Source of the DNA: Leptolinea sp. UBA5203
Lineage (GTDB): Bacteria > Chloroflexota > Anaerolineae > Anaerolineales > Anaerolineaceae
Direction of reading: 5' to 3'
Assembly: GCA_002412765.1 (NCBI GenBank)
Contig: DHVR01000043.1
Location: forward strand, 1 to 51,740
Length of the DNA stretch: 51,740 nt
Below, one piece after another: positions 25,700 to 34,136 of the stretch. Numbering within the stretch: the stretch's first letter is position 1; each line of letters starts with the position of its first letter. The position numbers and the translations under genes are program-made. The notes beneath the pieces are model-generated. The model worked only from the letters and a program-made list of their open reading frames with translations, had not been told where the DNA came from and did no database searches.

Positions 25700-25954
25700 A
25701 TGAATAATCGCACCTTAACAACTGTATCGCATCACTGTGAAATTGTAATTTTAGGTCACTTGAATCCCCGTATCCTTCCGTGGGTGGAGAACATGCAAAT
25801 TTTCCTTCTCCCCAATGGAACTACGTTGCTCAAATTCTCTCTGGTTGATCAAGCTGCCCTGTTTGGCGCATTGGATCGCCTACGCGATCTGGGATGCCCC
25901 CTGATTACCTTGCAGGTGGCTCCCCCTGAAATGAAATTTAATACGAATCAGTAA
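25700..25954 (+). CDS. Small 'VDQAAL' family protein
   Basis: An 84-residue cytoplasmic protein. The pattern EIVILGHLNPRILPWVENMQI, then NGTTLLKFSLVDQAALFGALDRLRDLGCPLITL matches a small family widely seen in Chloroflexota, with the core GHLxxRWxxWF and VDQAALxGLLxxLRDLGLPL, often close to regulators or short-chain enzymes. Biochemical function is unknown. I use the ATG at 25700; a reading frame open from 25637 would overlap the end of the lipoprotein gene. It lies 17 bases after that gene and 20 bases before the methyltransferase. Confidence 0.75.
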   Translation: MNNRTLTTVSHHCEIVILGHLNPRILPWVENMQIFLLPNGTTLLKFSLVDQAALFGALDRLRDLGCPLITLQVAPPEMKFNTNQ

Positions 25955-25974
25955 ATCAAAAAATGGAGTTTTCA

Positions 25975-26625
25975 ATGAGTATCGATCCTGTTCAAAATCA
26001 TTTTGGCCAATGGTGGGCTGGTGTCCTTTGGTTCGCAATTTTTATCATCTTTCTCGCCTTTTTGCCTTTTTACCAGAAGAGTCAGCGTAAGCCAGCCAGT
26101 GTATATGGCGCTTTCGTTCTAGCCCTGGCGTTGGAAATGTTCGGCGTGCCCCTCAGTATGTACGTCATCACCTGGGTGTTCGGCAAAGCCTTCCCGGATG
26201 GCATCCTTTGGGGACACACCCTGGTCCAATTAATCGGCTTGAAAGGCATGGCGCTGGCCATCCCCATGTATCTGAGCGGCGGCATTCTGATTTTCCTCGG
26301 CTGGCGTCGGATCTACCGCCAGTACTGGAGTAAAAACCAGGGCGAGGGACAATTGGTTACCAGTGGAATCTACCGCTTCATTCGCCACCCTCAATACACC
26401 GGATTTCTGTTGATTACCTTTGGCATGATGTGCGAGTGGGTCACCCTGCCCATGCTGCTGATGTGGCCCGTGCTCTTCGGCTTATATTACCGCCTTGCCC
26501 GTAAAGAAGAAGCCCAGATGCGTCTGGAATTTGGCCCAGCGTATGATGTATATCGTCAGACCACCGGAATGTTTTTACCCCGCTTAATTCATCGCAACCA
26601 TCCGGCGATTCATGTCACCCAATAG
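25975..26625 (+). CDS. Isoprenylcysteine-carboxyl-methyltransferase-like membrane protein
   Basis: A 216-residue membrane protein with about five helices. Its C-terminal part has the ICMT/PEMT methyltransferase signature: SGIYRFIRHPQYTGFLLITFG (about 124-144), which binds S-adenosylmethionine, and FGPAYDVYRQTTGMFLP near the end. In bacteria, members of this family act on varied small lipid-like substrates; the substrate is unknown here. GGAG six bases upstream supports ATG 25975 over the in-frame ATG at 25963. A hairpin follows at 26641-26670. Confidence 0.85.
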   Translation: MSIDPVQNHFGQWWAGVLWFAIFIIFLAFLPFYQKSQRKPASVYGAFVLALALEMFGVPLSMYVITWVFGKAFPDGILWGHTLVQLIGLKGMALAIPMYLSGGILIFLGWRRIYRQYWSKNQGEGQLVTSGIYRFIRHPQYTGFLLITFGMMCEWVTLPMLLMWPVLFGLYYRLARKEEAQMRLEFGPAYDVYRQTTGMFLPRLIHRNHPAIHVTQ

Positions 26626-26640
26626 GGGTTTTAGGTTAGA

Positions 26641-26670
26641 GGGTCAGGTCTTTAGCGCAAGATCTGGCCC
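26641..26670 (+). terminator. Hairpin after the methyltransferase gene
   Basis: GGGTCAGGTCTT (26641-26652) pairs over all 12 bases with AAGATCTGGCCC (26659-26670) if two G-U pairs are allowed; loop six bases. No T-run follows, so it may be a partial terminator. Confidence 0.5.
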
Positions 26671-26802
26671 CTCGCTTGAATTAGGAAACAGGAGCCTGTT
26701 CTGTGGAAAATCTCCCAGGAAAGCCGCATGCAAAAAACAGTGCATGTTGGTTTGGGTTTACCAAAAGGGTGAATTCGATGAATCTACAAAAGCTGGATAA
26801 GC

Positions 26803-26834
26803 AAAACGCCACCTAAAAAATGATGGCGTTTTAA
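26803..26834. terminator. Bidirectional terminator downstream of the SPFH operon
   Basis: AAAACGCCA (26803-26811) and TGGCGTTTT (26824-26832) pair around a 12-base A-rich loop. The T-rich right flank and A-rich left flank suit both strands. It lies 24 bases after the stop of the second SPFH gene. Confidence 0.75.
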
Positions 26835-26856
26835 TTTATTCGAGAGGATTAGAAAT

Positions 26857-27759
26857 TTAGTCGATCTTGCGGGCTGTAAAGAGTTGATTCAAGAAATCAC
26901 TGTTCGGCGGCACAAGGGTTAGTTTTCCCTGTCCTTCCAGGATTTTTTGGGTCTCAAGAATTTCAAATACGGCATTCTCCACTACAGGATCCTGGGAAAT
27001 CTTCTGGAGCGCATCTCCCACAATCTTGGGACGAATCGCGCCGGCCTTACCAAATTCTATCGCTGCCTGCCGTTCTGCTGTACTGGCAATGATGTTAACC
27101 TGGTTGACACCATCCTGTTTAATCGCAGAGGTCACTTGGCGCAGCCGATTGACCACCTTGGCTTCAATCTGTCGGTTCATGCCAATATCGCGGAAATGAA
27201 CTTTTCGGATATAGATCGAGCCTAATTTATAGCCCCACTCATTCGAGCGCGGAGAAACCTCTTCACGCACAGTGCGGCTCATAAAGTGACGGTTCACCAA
27301 CATATCATCTAACGGCATATTGCTCAGCGATCGGACCACAGCATTACTGACATTAGCGGCCAGGGATCCCCGCGGATCGGCATTTTTGAAGAGATAGGAA
27401 ACGGGTTCACTGATGTACATCTCGTACCAAATACCCACACCCATCGGCGCGCCTTCTTCGGAGTTGACGGGATTACTGCGCAAATACTGCTGATCCAGAC
27501 GCATGTCCAGTGTTTTCACGCTGCCCAGCCAATTGACCAGAAAAGCGCTCAAGCCGATCTTGAAGGGTAAGATTTGCAAACCGGGTTCATTTAAAATACC
27601 CACAACCTTGCCAAAGAGAATATAAACCTTGCAAGTCCCTTCGTTTACTACGGCATACAATCCGAGTAAACGAATACACAACAAGAAAATTGGCATAATC
27701 AGCCACATGGCAAAAAACGTGATAATCGCTGCAAAGAAAAATTCAGAAAATAATGTCAT
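26857..27759 (-). CDS. SPFH/band-7 protein (HflC-like), second of a pair
   Basis: A 300-residue stomatin/prohibitin-superfamily protein. One N-terminal transmembrane helix (about 8-35) is followed by a band-7 domain (about 40-200) and a helical C-terminal segment with ATSAIKQDGVNQVNIIASTAERQAAIEFGKAG, typical of these membrane-scaffold proteins. Its ATG overlaps the stop of the upstream SPFH gene by four bases, so the two are probably made in equal amounts and co-assemble, as HflK/HflC do. No FtsH gene is nearby. It ends at a bidirectional terminator. Confidence 0.85.
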   Translation of the reverse strand: MTLFSEFFFAAIITFFAMWLIMPIFLLCIRLLGLYAVVNEGTCKVYILFGKVVGILNEPGLQILPFKIGLSAFLVNWLGSVKTLDMRLDQQYLRSNPVNSEEGAPMGVGIWYEMYISEPVSYLFKNADPRGSLAANVSNAVVRSLSNMPLDDMLVNRHFMSRTVREEVSPRSNEWGYKLGSIYIRKVHFRDIGMNRQIEAKVVNRLRQVTSAIKQDGVNQVNIIASTAERQAAIEFGKAGAIRPKIVGDALQKISQDPVVENAVFEILETQKILEGQGKLTLVPPNSDFLNQLFTARKID

Positions 27760-28736
27760 GATTTCACCTCGCGGATCACATTTTGGGCATGGGCATATAA
27801 ACGTAAGCGCACATTCCGTAAATAAGCTTCCAAAACATCCGGCCCGTTCTTCTTAACCTGAGATAATTGATTTGCCAACGCGATCAACGGCTCAACTTCA
27901 GCCTGAGCATTCAAGGTTTCAATTTCCACAGCTCGTTTGGACTGCACAATTTTCTGGTCTGCAGCGGCCATGGCCTGGCTGATATCAGAAGACACTTGAT
28001 TGTGAGCGGTATTAATGGCTGCCAGTGCTGATTCAACTTCTTCAGGAGGATCAATTCCGGTAATCAAGGAAGCATCCAAAACGATGCCATAGCGGGCTGC
28101 GGATGTAGCACATTCCCGTTCCATATGCTCGTTTAGATCACGCAGGTTTTTGCGCAAGTCATTAATAGAAACGCCGGTTGCGATACTCATATCCGCCCCG
28201 CGCTCATTTTCCACAGCAGGTGCTTCAAAACTGGCAATACGCTCACGCAGTACAGAAACAAAATACCCAGCTACGTGAGAGATGGGATGCTTGACGCCAA
28301 ACAAATAAGCATATAAATTGTTTTCTGCTGCGCGATATCGAATCTGCCCGGTAAGCCCAGTATTCAATTGGTCTTTAGTGACAGCTTCCAGGAATGTGCC
28401 CCCGCGATTTGCGCTTGGGTCTTCCGGATCTGCCGCCATATTCATGGTCTGGGTGGCGATGGATACTTTGTATATTTTTTCCCACGGCCATTTGATGTAA
28501 GGCCCGCCCGGCTGAATCACATTCACCACCGGGTAGTTGTAGCGAGTTTTATGCTCGTCAGTCAATGTCTCTCCCAGTGGAGAATCGGCAGTCATATTGC
28601 TACCCATTCGATCTGCCCGACCAAAAACTGTTTTTACAGCTCGTTCATTCTGGTCCACAGTATAAAAAGCGGTTAAAAAGTACCGTAATACAAACCATAC
28701 CGCGAAACCAATTGCCATGCCAATTAAGATGTGCAT
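27756..28736 (-). CDS. SPFH/band-7 protein (HflK-like), first of a pair
   Basis: A 326-residue SPFH protein. N-terminal helix (about 2-24), the FYTVDQNERAVKTVFGRA strand that opens the band-7 domain, then the region to about 215 and a helical stretch SQAMAAADQKIVQSKRAVEIETLNAQAEVEPLI. Ends with KNGPDVLEAYLRNVRLRLYAH. AGGAG lies eight bases before the ATG. The two SPFH proteins may form a membrane microdomain cage; what they scaffold is not shown by the neighbours, a DUF1475 membrane protein upstream and a membrane methyltransferase convergent. A GTAACAGG...CCTGTTAC inverted repeat lies in the leader at 28756-28780. Confidence 0.88.
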   Translation of the reverse strand: MHILIGMAIGFAVWFVLRYFLTAFYTVDQNERAVKTVFGRADRMGSNMTADSPLGETLTDEHKTRYNYPVVNVIQPGGPYIKWPWEKIYKVSIATQTMNMAADPEDPSANRGGTFLEAVTKDQLNTGLTGQIRYRAAENNLYAYLFGVKHPISHVAGYFVSVLRERIASFEAPAVENERGADMSIATGVSINDLRKNLRDLNEHMERECATSAARYGIVLDASLITGIDPPEEVESALAAINTAHNQVSSDISQAMAAADQKIVQSKRAVEIETLNAQAEVEPLIALANQLSQVKKNGPDVLEAYLRNVRLRLYAHAQNVIREVKS

Positions 28737-28755
28737 AGATTGTTCTCCTAATTTT

Positions 28756-28780
28756 GTAACAGGGGTGCTCCACCTGTTAC
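28756..28780. promoter_or_regulatory. Inverted repeat in the SPFH operon leader
   Basis: GTAACAGG (28756-28763) and CCTGTTAC (28773-28780) are exact complements around nine bases, 20 to 44 bases upstream of the SPFH start. It could be an operator or an mRNA leader hairpin. Confidence 0.45.
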
Positions 28781-28886
28781 ACCACCCACAGTTTCACCCT
28801 TACGCAAAATACATGATCGCAAGGGTGATTTTTTTAATGATTCTAATACCCTTTATTTTACATGAGATTGATTTTTGAACCTATGA

Positions 28887-29216
28887 TTAAGAAGCTCGAT
28901 TTCCCATCCAGAAAATTTTCCAATCTCCTTTACTTTTAACCAGAGCCAAGAGGGCATACAAACTACCTGCCCAGAATCCCAATATCATCATCAGGATTAC
29001 CCAAATAACGGTTTTCAACCAGGATTTTTCCCGATACACAATCCAGGCAGAAAACAAGATAAATCCTACATACAAATCCACCAAGGAAACAATTCCCCAG
29101 GGCATGGTGATCAATTGACTTCCTTCACCAGTAAAATCGCCCACAGTAAATCCATAGATGAGGACTGCACTCATCGCCAAAAGGCCAAGTATTGCAATTA
29201 TTTTTGCCAATTTCAT
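28887..29216 (-). CDS. DUF1475-family small membrane protein
   Basis: A 109-residue protein with three hydrophobic segments (about 5-23, 42-62 and 67-95). The opening LAKIIAILGLLAMSAVLIYGF, the MPWGIVSLVDLYVGFILFSAWIVYREKSW core and the LGFWAGSLYALLAL helix match the DUF1475 family, known from plants and bacteria and of unknown function. GGAGGAG lies eight bases before the ATG, and an extended -10 (TGATATAAT) lies on the minus strand at 29284-29276, about 60 bases upstream. It reads toward the SPFH pair. Confidence 0.85.
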   Translation of the reverse strand: MKLAKIIAILGLLAMSAVLIYGFTVGDFTGEGSQLITMPWGIVSLVDLYVGFILFSAWIVYREKSWLKTVIWVILMMILGFWAGSLYALLALVKSKGDWKIFWMGNRAS

Positions 29217-29423
29217 GGGGTTTACTCCTCCAGATTTCCAAATTTTCTAATATTTATATTTTATTCCTCAAATTCATTATATCAAGCACCATAAAATAAA
29301 TATCCATACTCAAGGGTTTCTTTGCTATTGGAAATTATGCCAAACGATGGAATAGAATGGTGTACGTATGGATAAATACCCTCTAAAGCCGTATAATTTT
29401 ATAATAGTCATTCAATAATATTG

Positions 29424-29452
29424 TTGACACCTGATGACTGCCATCCTATAAA
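29424..29452 (+). promoter_or_regulatory. Consensus promoter of the first diguanylate cyclase gene
   Basis: TTGACA (29424-29429) and TATAAA (29447-29452) are separated by exactly 17 bases, 46 bases before the ATG at 29498. This is a near-perfect vegetative promoter. The rest of 29217-29497 shows nothing further apart from the DUF1475 -10 box. Confidence 0.8.
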
Positions 29453-29497
29453 CCAAACCATCACCATCATCCAATCCCATTTTCCTTCAGGAAACTC

Positions 29498-31051
29498 ATG
29501 TTCGTTTATACCGCAGGACTCTGGCTTTTTATCATAGCTTCGTTAATCATTGCCATTCTGATTCTTTTCAGTTGGAAGTATAGAAAATCGGATATTGGTA
29601 AAAGTTTTTTGTTTCTAATGGGCTGTGCATTTCTGTGGGTTTTTCCTTTCAGTCTTGAAACAGCAGCGGCACCTGTACAATTAAAGATATCCCTCGCATA
29701 TATTGAATTCTTGGGAATTATCTTTCTACCTGCTGCATGGATTTTTTTAATTATTGATTTTACCAGCCACCCTTATGCAAGGACTTTAAAAAATATTTCC
29801 CTCATCATGCCTAGCCTGACAACTCTCATTCTATGGACCAATCCTCTGCATCACTGGTTCATAGGGCAGCCTGCCATCATCACCCAGGGGGTTCCTTTTC
29901 CTGTTTTATTCATGGATTACAAATTTTGGTTCTACGCGGTTCATGCCCCAACTGGATATCTTTATATTCTGCTCAGCTTGTTGATGATGATTCGATATTT
30001 AATCCATGCTGCCCCCATCTACAAGGTGCAAGCGCGAATATTAATTATCGCCATCCTGCTGCCCAGTATCACAGACTTACTCTATGTACTCGGTTTATCC
30101 CCGGTCAAATACTATAATTACACGACTGCTGTTTTCAGTGTTTCTGGCATTCTTTTGTTGTGGACACTCTTCCAATTTCGGTTTCTGGATTTACTGCCCC
30201 AGGCCAGAGAAAGAATTATAGAAAATCTACAAGACAGTATTTTTGTCCTGGATCATAAATATCGTATTGTTTATCATAACCGTGCAGCCGTTAACCTTTT
30301 CCAACTAAACCAGGAAATCATCGGTCTGCCGATTAAAGAAATTGAAAATGAAGGTCTACAATCCATTCAAGAGATGATTGAAAGCCAACAAATGAGAATG
30401 GATATTTCCATTGGAAACAAGAATTATTATGATTTGAATATCTCTCCTGTTCATAATCGCCATGGATTACAGATTGGACTAATTATCACCGCCCATGACA
30501 TCACCGAAAGGGTGGAACAATTCAATTTGGTCCATACCCTTTCCATCCAAGATAGTCTGACCGGTATTCTCAACCGGCGCCATTTCATCACCGTTTGCAA
30601 TCGGGAGTTGGATCGCATCAAAATTAATCATCAGGTTTCCGCTGCCGTGGTCATGGTGGATCTGGACGCTTTCAAACTGATCAATGATACCTACGGCCAT
30701 GCGGTGGGCGACAAAATGTTGATCGAATTCACCACTACCATTCAATCCATCCTGCGGCGTTATGATCACTTCGGACGCTTGGGGGGAGATGAATTTGGCA
30801 TTTTTCTGATGGATGTAACCGTCGCGACAGCTAGAGAAATTATCGAGCGAGTGCGAAATTCAATTTGTGATCTAAGAACCACGATAGATGACAATATAAT
30901 TTCACTTACAGCCAGTTTTGGGATAGTGCATACCCAACAGGTCAATCCATCTGCGCTGGATATTGAAATTCTGTTGAATTTTGCCGATCAGGCTTTGTAC
31001 CAGGGAAAAGAATCAGGACGCAATTATATTCAGCTATTCCAAATGACATGA
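29498..31051 (+). CDS. 7TM-PAS-GGDEF diguanylate cyclase
   Basis: A 517-residue membrane cyclase. Seven transmembrane segments (about 1-225) of the histidine-kinase N-terminal 7TM type are followed by a PAS domain (about 235-340: DSIFVLDHKYRIVYHNRAAVNLF) and a GGDEF domain (about 345-510). The active site is intact (GGDEF at 429-433), with the product-inhibition I-site RRYD five residues before it. It should make cyclic di-GMP from two GTP, controlled by a membrane ligand or state and by PAS. The preceding consensus promoter suggests it is transcribed alone; mscL follows 71 bases later with its own ribosome-binding site. Confidence 0.95.
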   Translation: MFVYTAGLWLFIIASLIIAILILFSWKYRKSDIGKSFLFLMGCAFLWVFPFSLETAAAPVQLKISLAYIEFLGIIFLPAAWIFLIIDFTSHPYARTLKNISLIMPSLTTLILWTNPLHHWFIGQPAIITQGVPFPVLFMDYKFWFYAVHAPTGYLYILLSLLMMIRYLIHAAPIYKVQARILIIAILLPSITDLLYVLGLSPVKYYNYTTAVFSVSGILLLWTLFQFRFLDLLPQARERIIENLQDSIFVLDHKYRIVYHNRAAVNLFQLNQEIIGLPIKEIENEGLQSIQEMIESQQMRMDISIGNKNYYDLNISPVHNRHGLQIGLIITAHDITERVEQFNLVHTLSIQDSLTGILNRRHFITVCNRELDRIKINHQVSAAVVMVDLDAFKLINDTYGHAVGDKMLIEFTTTIQSILRRYDHFGRLGGDEFGIFLMDVTVATAREIIERVRNSICDLRTTIDDNIISLTASFGIVHTQQVNPSALDIEILLNFADQALYQGKESGRNYIQLFQMT

Positions 31052-31122
31052 TCAAAGCAGTATTTGGGCTTCATCGACTTAGTTGGCTGGGTATCATCTT
31101 TTCAATTTGAGGAGAAAAAATA

Positions 31123-31512
31123 ATGTTAAATGAATTTCAAAAATTCATTAATCGCGGAAACGTTCTTGATTTGGCAACCGCGGTCATCATCGGCGCGGCC
31201 TTCACTGCCATCGTTAATTCACTGGTCAATGACATCATCATGCCCTTGATTGGTATCTTGCTCAATGGACTCGATTTCACTGCGCTGGCAATAAAAGTAG
31301 GTGAGGCGAGCCTGACTTATGGAAATTTTATTCAAGCAGTGATTAATTTCCTCTTGATTGCCTTTGTGGTTTTTCTACTGGTGCGGGGAATCACCCGCCT
31401 GCAAACCAAATTCACTAAAGCGGAGCAAATTGTAGCAATAGAAACTCCTGCGCCCAGCAATGAAGAAGCATTATTGACCGAAATCAGGGATTTACTAAAA
31501 AGCAAATCCTGA
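31123..31512 (+). CDS. mscL: Large-conductance mechanosensitive channel
   Basis: A 129-residue MscL subunit; the pentamer opens under membrane tension to release solutes in hypo-osmotic shock. The N-terminal amphipathic helix and TM1 read FQKFINRGNVLDLATAVIIGAAFTAIVNSLVNDIIMPLIG, and TM2 lies at about 66-90 (FIQAVINFLLIAFVVFLLVRGI). A charged C-terminal helix (EEALLTEIRDLLKSKS) completes the family length. AGGAG precedes the ATG. It lies directly before the MoxR/DUF58 cluster but is separated by 146 bases, so may be its own unit. Confidence 0.97.
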   Translation: MLNEFQKFINRGNVLDLATAVIIGAAFTAIVNSLVNDIIMPLIGILLNGLDFTALAIKVGEASLTYGNFIQAVINFLLIAFVVFLLVRGITRLQTKFTKAEQIVAIETPAPSNEEALLTEIRDLLKSKS

Positions 31513-31658
31513 TGGGCACCATTGGTTGAGGATAGCGCCCATTTATCCGAAACCTATATTAGAATAATGCAGGGTTGCAATACCTGATAATTCCGCATGG
31601 GTAATGCCATGTGGATTTTTATTCATTCAAGCCAGCACAGGAGAGTGCGCAGCATCCC

Positions 31659-32513
31659 ATGAACCACACCATAAAACGCAGTCTACCAGTTTATCTTTTA
31701 TGCTGTATACTGGCCATTCTTTTAATAAGCGGCAGCTTAAGCCAACTTGAGTTCAAAGGAGGGCAACCCTTTCCAGGGTTCCAGACAGGAATTGAGCCAT
31801 CCCTTCCAGAACAATACACGGTTTCAGAACAACCGGTATCCTTATTATTTTTCCAGGGCAGTCTCTCTCTTCTGTTCTTAGCAGCCACGGTTTATTTGAT
31901 CTTACTGGTCATTCGCAGGGCAAGCCTAAAAATAATTGGCAGAACCCTCTTGGCAGCTATGGGATTGATGGGATTAGTGTATATCCTTAGCTTAATGGAC
32001 CTCCAGCCTATTCAGATAAAACCAGATTCCCAGGGCATACCCGTGGCAGTCACCGGCTTTTCAGATCCTACAAGTCCGCTTCAACCAGCGCCGCTTGCCT
32101 GGCAATGGGTCGTGGCCGTTGGCATGCTTGTATGTATGGTTCTTTTAGCTTATCTTTGGATCAATAAAAAAAATGAAGAGCCAACGGAAATCGATAAGAT
32201 CGCCGCAGCAGCTCAGGAGGCGATCGAGGCCATCCTCAGCGCTGATGATCTTAGGAGCGTCATCCTTTATAGTTATCAACGCATGGTGGATGCCCTACAC
32301 GAACAACAAGGCATTGAACGGAATCAAGCCATGACAGTGCGCGAGTTTGAAACTTACCTTACAAAACAAGGCATTCCGGTCGAACCAGTTCACCACCTCT
32401 CTTTGTTATTTGAAAGTGTACGCTACGGCGATACACCACCCAGCCCACAGGACAAACAACTCTGCCTGGACAATTTACAGCTCATTCTCGATTTCTGCCA
32501 GAGGAAAACCTAA
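31659..32513 (+). CDS. DUF4129-domain membrane protein
   Basis: A 284-residue protein: an N-terminal helix (about 10-27), two more (about 65-85 and 90-115), an extracytoplasmic Pro-rich loop, a helix near 150-175, then a cytoplasmic C-terminal DUF4129 domain (about 195-280: VILYSYQRMVDALHEQQGI, MTVREFETYL, ESVRYGD). DUF4129 commonly ends transglutaminase-like TgpA proteins and accompanies MoxR/DUF58 genes; here it stands without a transglutaminase. I use ATG 31659; AGGAGAG lies 13 bases upstream, rather far, and a GTG at 31611 is in frame. First gene of a five-gene cluster, three bases before the next. Confidence 0.8.
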   Translation: MNHTIKRSLPVYLLCCILAILLISGSLSQLEFKGGQPFPGFQTGIEPSLPEQYTVSEQPVSLLFFQGSLSLLFLAATVYLILLVIRRASLKIIGRTLLAAMGLMGLVYILSLMDLQPIQIKPDSQGIPVAVTGFSDPTSPLQPAPLAWQWVVAVGMLVCMVLLAYLWINKKNEEPTEIDKIAAAAQEAIEAILSADDLRSVILYSYQRMVDALHEQQGIERNQAMTVREFETYLTKQGIPVEPVHHLSLLFESVRYGDTPPSPQDKQLCLDNLQLILDFCQRKT

Positions 32514-32515
32514 CC

Positions 32516-33172
32516 ATGACAGCAGATAAACAAAAACGAATACTCCTCTTGTTCGGGCTTTTGGTGATTGGTACCCTATTGATGATCCGATTCCGCTTGT
32601 TTTTATGGAGCAATCTGGTCGAACCAATCGCCTTACTCTTTTGGGCTGGGTGGAAAGTCATCCTCAGTGTCGATCAACAGATTTATTGGCAGTTGCTCAT
32701 CTGGGGCTCCGTCTTTTACTTTTTACGTTTTCTGCCCACCCAAAAAGAAAGAAGCACCGCTTATGGTGAAAAGGAAAACGGAAAATCCATCAAAGGCCTG
32801 GCCTATTGGCAAAGCATGGTCTCCAGCGCAGCTAACGACGTTGATAAACGAGCCCTGCTGCGTCATGATCTTGAAAAAATATTGATACTTGGACTCTCTA
32901 ACCAGGAACGCATGGACAAAGAGGAAATTAAAAAGAGGCTTAGTTCTCACCAAATAGAATGTCCTGAATTTATCTATGCATTTTTTTATCCAGATCAACA
33001 GGATGAAAAGAGCTTTTATAAAAAGAATATGCAAAGTCATTATTTCCTGCCAGCCTGGTTGCGCAACTTAAATCACAGAGAAAAAATACAATACCATCAT
33101 ACGCTTTCCGCCATTTTACAATGGATGGAGCAAACCCTGGAGGTACCCTTTGACCCATCAGCCAACCCCTGA
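32516..33172 (+). CDS. Unrecognised membrane protein of the MoxR cluster
   Basis: A 218-residue protein with two N-terminal helices (about 9-27 and 33-50), possibly a third (58-73), then a soluble helical domain to the end (KGLAYWQSMVSSAANDVDKRALLRHDLEKILILGL, then FIYAFFYPDQQ and REKIQYHHTLSAILQWMEQTL). I do not recognise a family. It follows the DUF4129 gene by three bases and overlaps the MoxR gene by 23 bases, so is tightly bound to the cluster. The soluble domain could contact MoxR; this is inference from position. Confidence 0.75.
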   Translation: MTADKQKRILLLFGLLVIGTLLMIRFRLFLWSNLVEPIALLFWAGWKVILSVDQQIYWQLLIWGSVFYFLRFLPTQKERSTAYGEKENGKSIKGLAYWQSMVSSAANDVDKRALLRHDLEKILILGLSNQERMDKEEIKKRLSSHQIECPEFIYAFFYPDQQDEKSFYKKNMQSHYFLPAWLRNLNHREKIQYHHTLSAILQWMEQTLEVPFDPSANP

Positions 33173-34136
33173 AATCACGCTGGAACAGATTGTCCCCTTG
33201 GCAAATGAGATTCTTGCCGAAGTTGAAAAAGCCGTCATTGGCAAGCATGAAACCCTGAAGAAAATGTTGGCTGCTTTATTGTCATCCGGTGGTCATATTT
33301 TACTGGAGGATAATCCGGGTCTGGCAAAAACCTTGATCGCCAATTCCTTCGCTACCGTACTGGGATTATCCTTCAAACGAATTCAATTCACTCCGGATTT
33401 GTTGCCCGGGGATATCACCGGCGGCTATGTTTTTGATAACAATACGAATCAATTTAGTCTGCGAAAAGGACCCATCTTCACCCAGATCCTCTTGGCGGAT
33501 GAAATCAACCGGGCTTCACCAAAAACTCAATCAGCTTTATTGGAAGCCATGCAGGAATATCAGGTCTCTCTGGAAGGGGAAACCAAAAGGCTGCCGGTTC
33601 CTTTTATCGTCATTGCCACTCAAAATCCCATCGAAAGCGAAGGTACCTTCCCCTTGCCTGAAGCCCAATTGGATCGTTTTTTGATCAAACTGTCCATTGG
33701 GTATCCTCGTCCGGACGAAGAACAGGAAATGCTGCACCGTCGCCGCGAAAGAAAACAGGATTCCTTTCACCTGGAACCCAAAATTCATCCGGATACCTTT
33801 GTGCAGATGCAGCAGGTTATCGAAAATGTCTTTATTGAGCCAGATTTGGAACGCTATATCGTCAATTTGGTGGGGCAAACCAGGCTGCACCGGCAGGTGG
33901 TCATCGGCGCCAGTCCGCGAGGCTCCCTGGCTTTGTTAAAAATCAGCCGCGCCTGGGCAGCCATTCATGGCAGGAGCTATGTCATCCCCGATGATATAAA
34001 AACCCTCGCGCCCATCATCCTCTGTCATCGGATCATTCTCGAACCCAGCCTTTGGGGATCAAGAAATGCCGAATTGACAATCATGGACGAAATATTAAAC
34101 ACTGTCCCTGTTCCCGTACTTAAGACTTCCGCATGA
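33150..34136 (+). CDS. MoxR-family AAA+ ATPase
   Basis: A 328-residue AAA+ chaperone-like ATPase. Walker A is the MoxR variant EDNPGLAKT (about 52-60), Walker B LLADEINRASPKTQSALLEAMQE (about 112-134), sensor 1 ATQNPIESEGTFPLPEAQLDRF, and an arginine-containing lid after residue 225. MoxR ATPases help mature or regulate protein complexes and almost always neighbour DUF58 proteins, as here. Start is TTG at 33150 with GGAGG six bases upstream; the gene begins inside the preceding one and overlaps the DUF58 gene by four bases. Confidence 0.95.
   Translation: MTHQPTPEITLEQIVPLANEILAEVEKAVIGKHETLKKMLAALLSSGGHILLEDNPGLAKTLIANSFATVLGLSFKRIQFTPDLLPGDITGGYVFDNNTNQFSLRKGPIFTQILLADEINRASPKTQSALLEAMQEYQVSLEGETKRLPVPFIVIATQNPIESEGTFPLPEAQLDRFLIKLSIGYPRPDEEQEMLHRRRERKQDSFHLEPKIHPDTFVQMQQVIENVFIEPDLERYIVNLVGQTRLHRQVVIGASPRGSLALLKISRAWAAIHGRSYVIPDDIKTLAPIILCHRIILEPSLWGSRNAELTIMDEILNTVPVPVLKTSA

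Noticed and set aside
26612..26800. 62-codon frame after the methyltransferase
   Set aside because: It covers a hairpin and has no ribosome-binding site or conservation that I can see.
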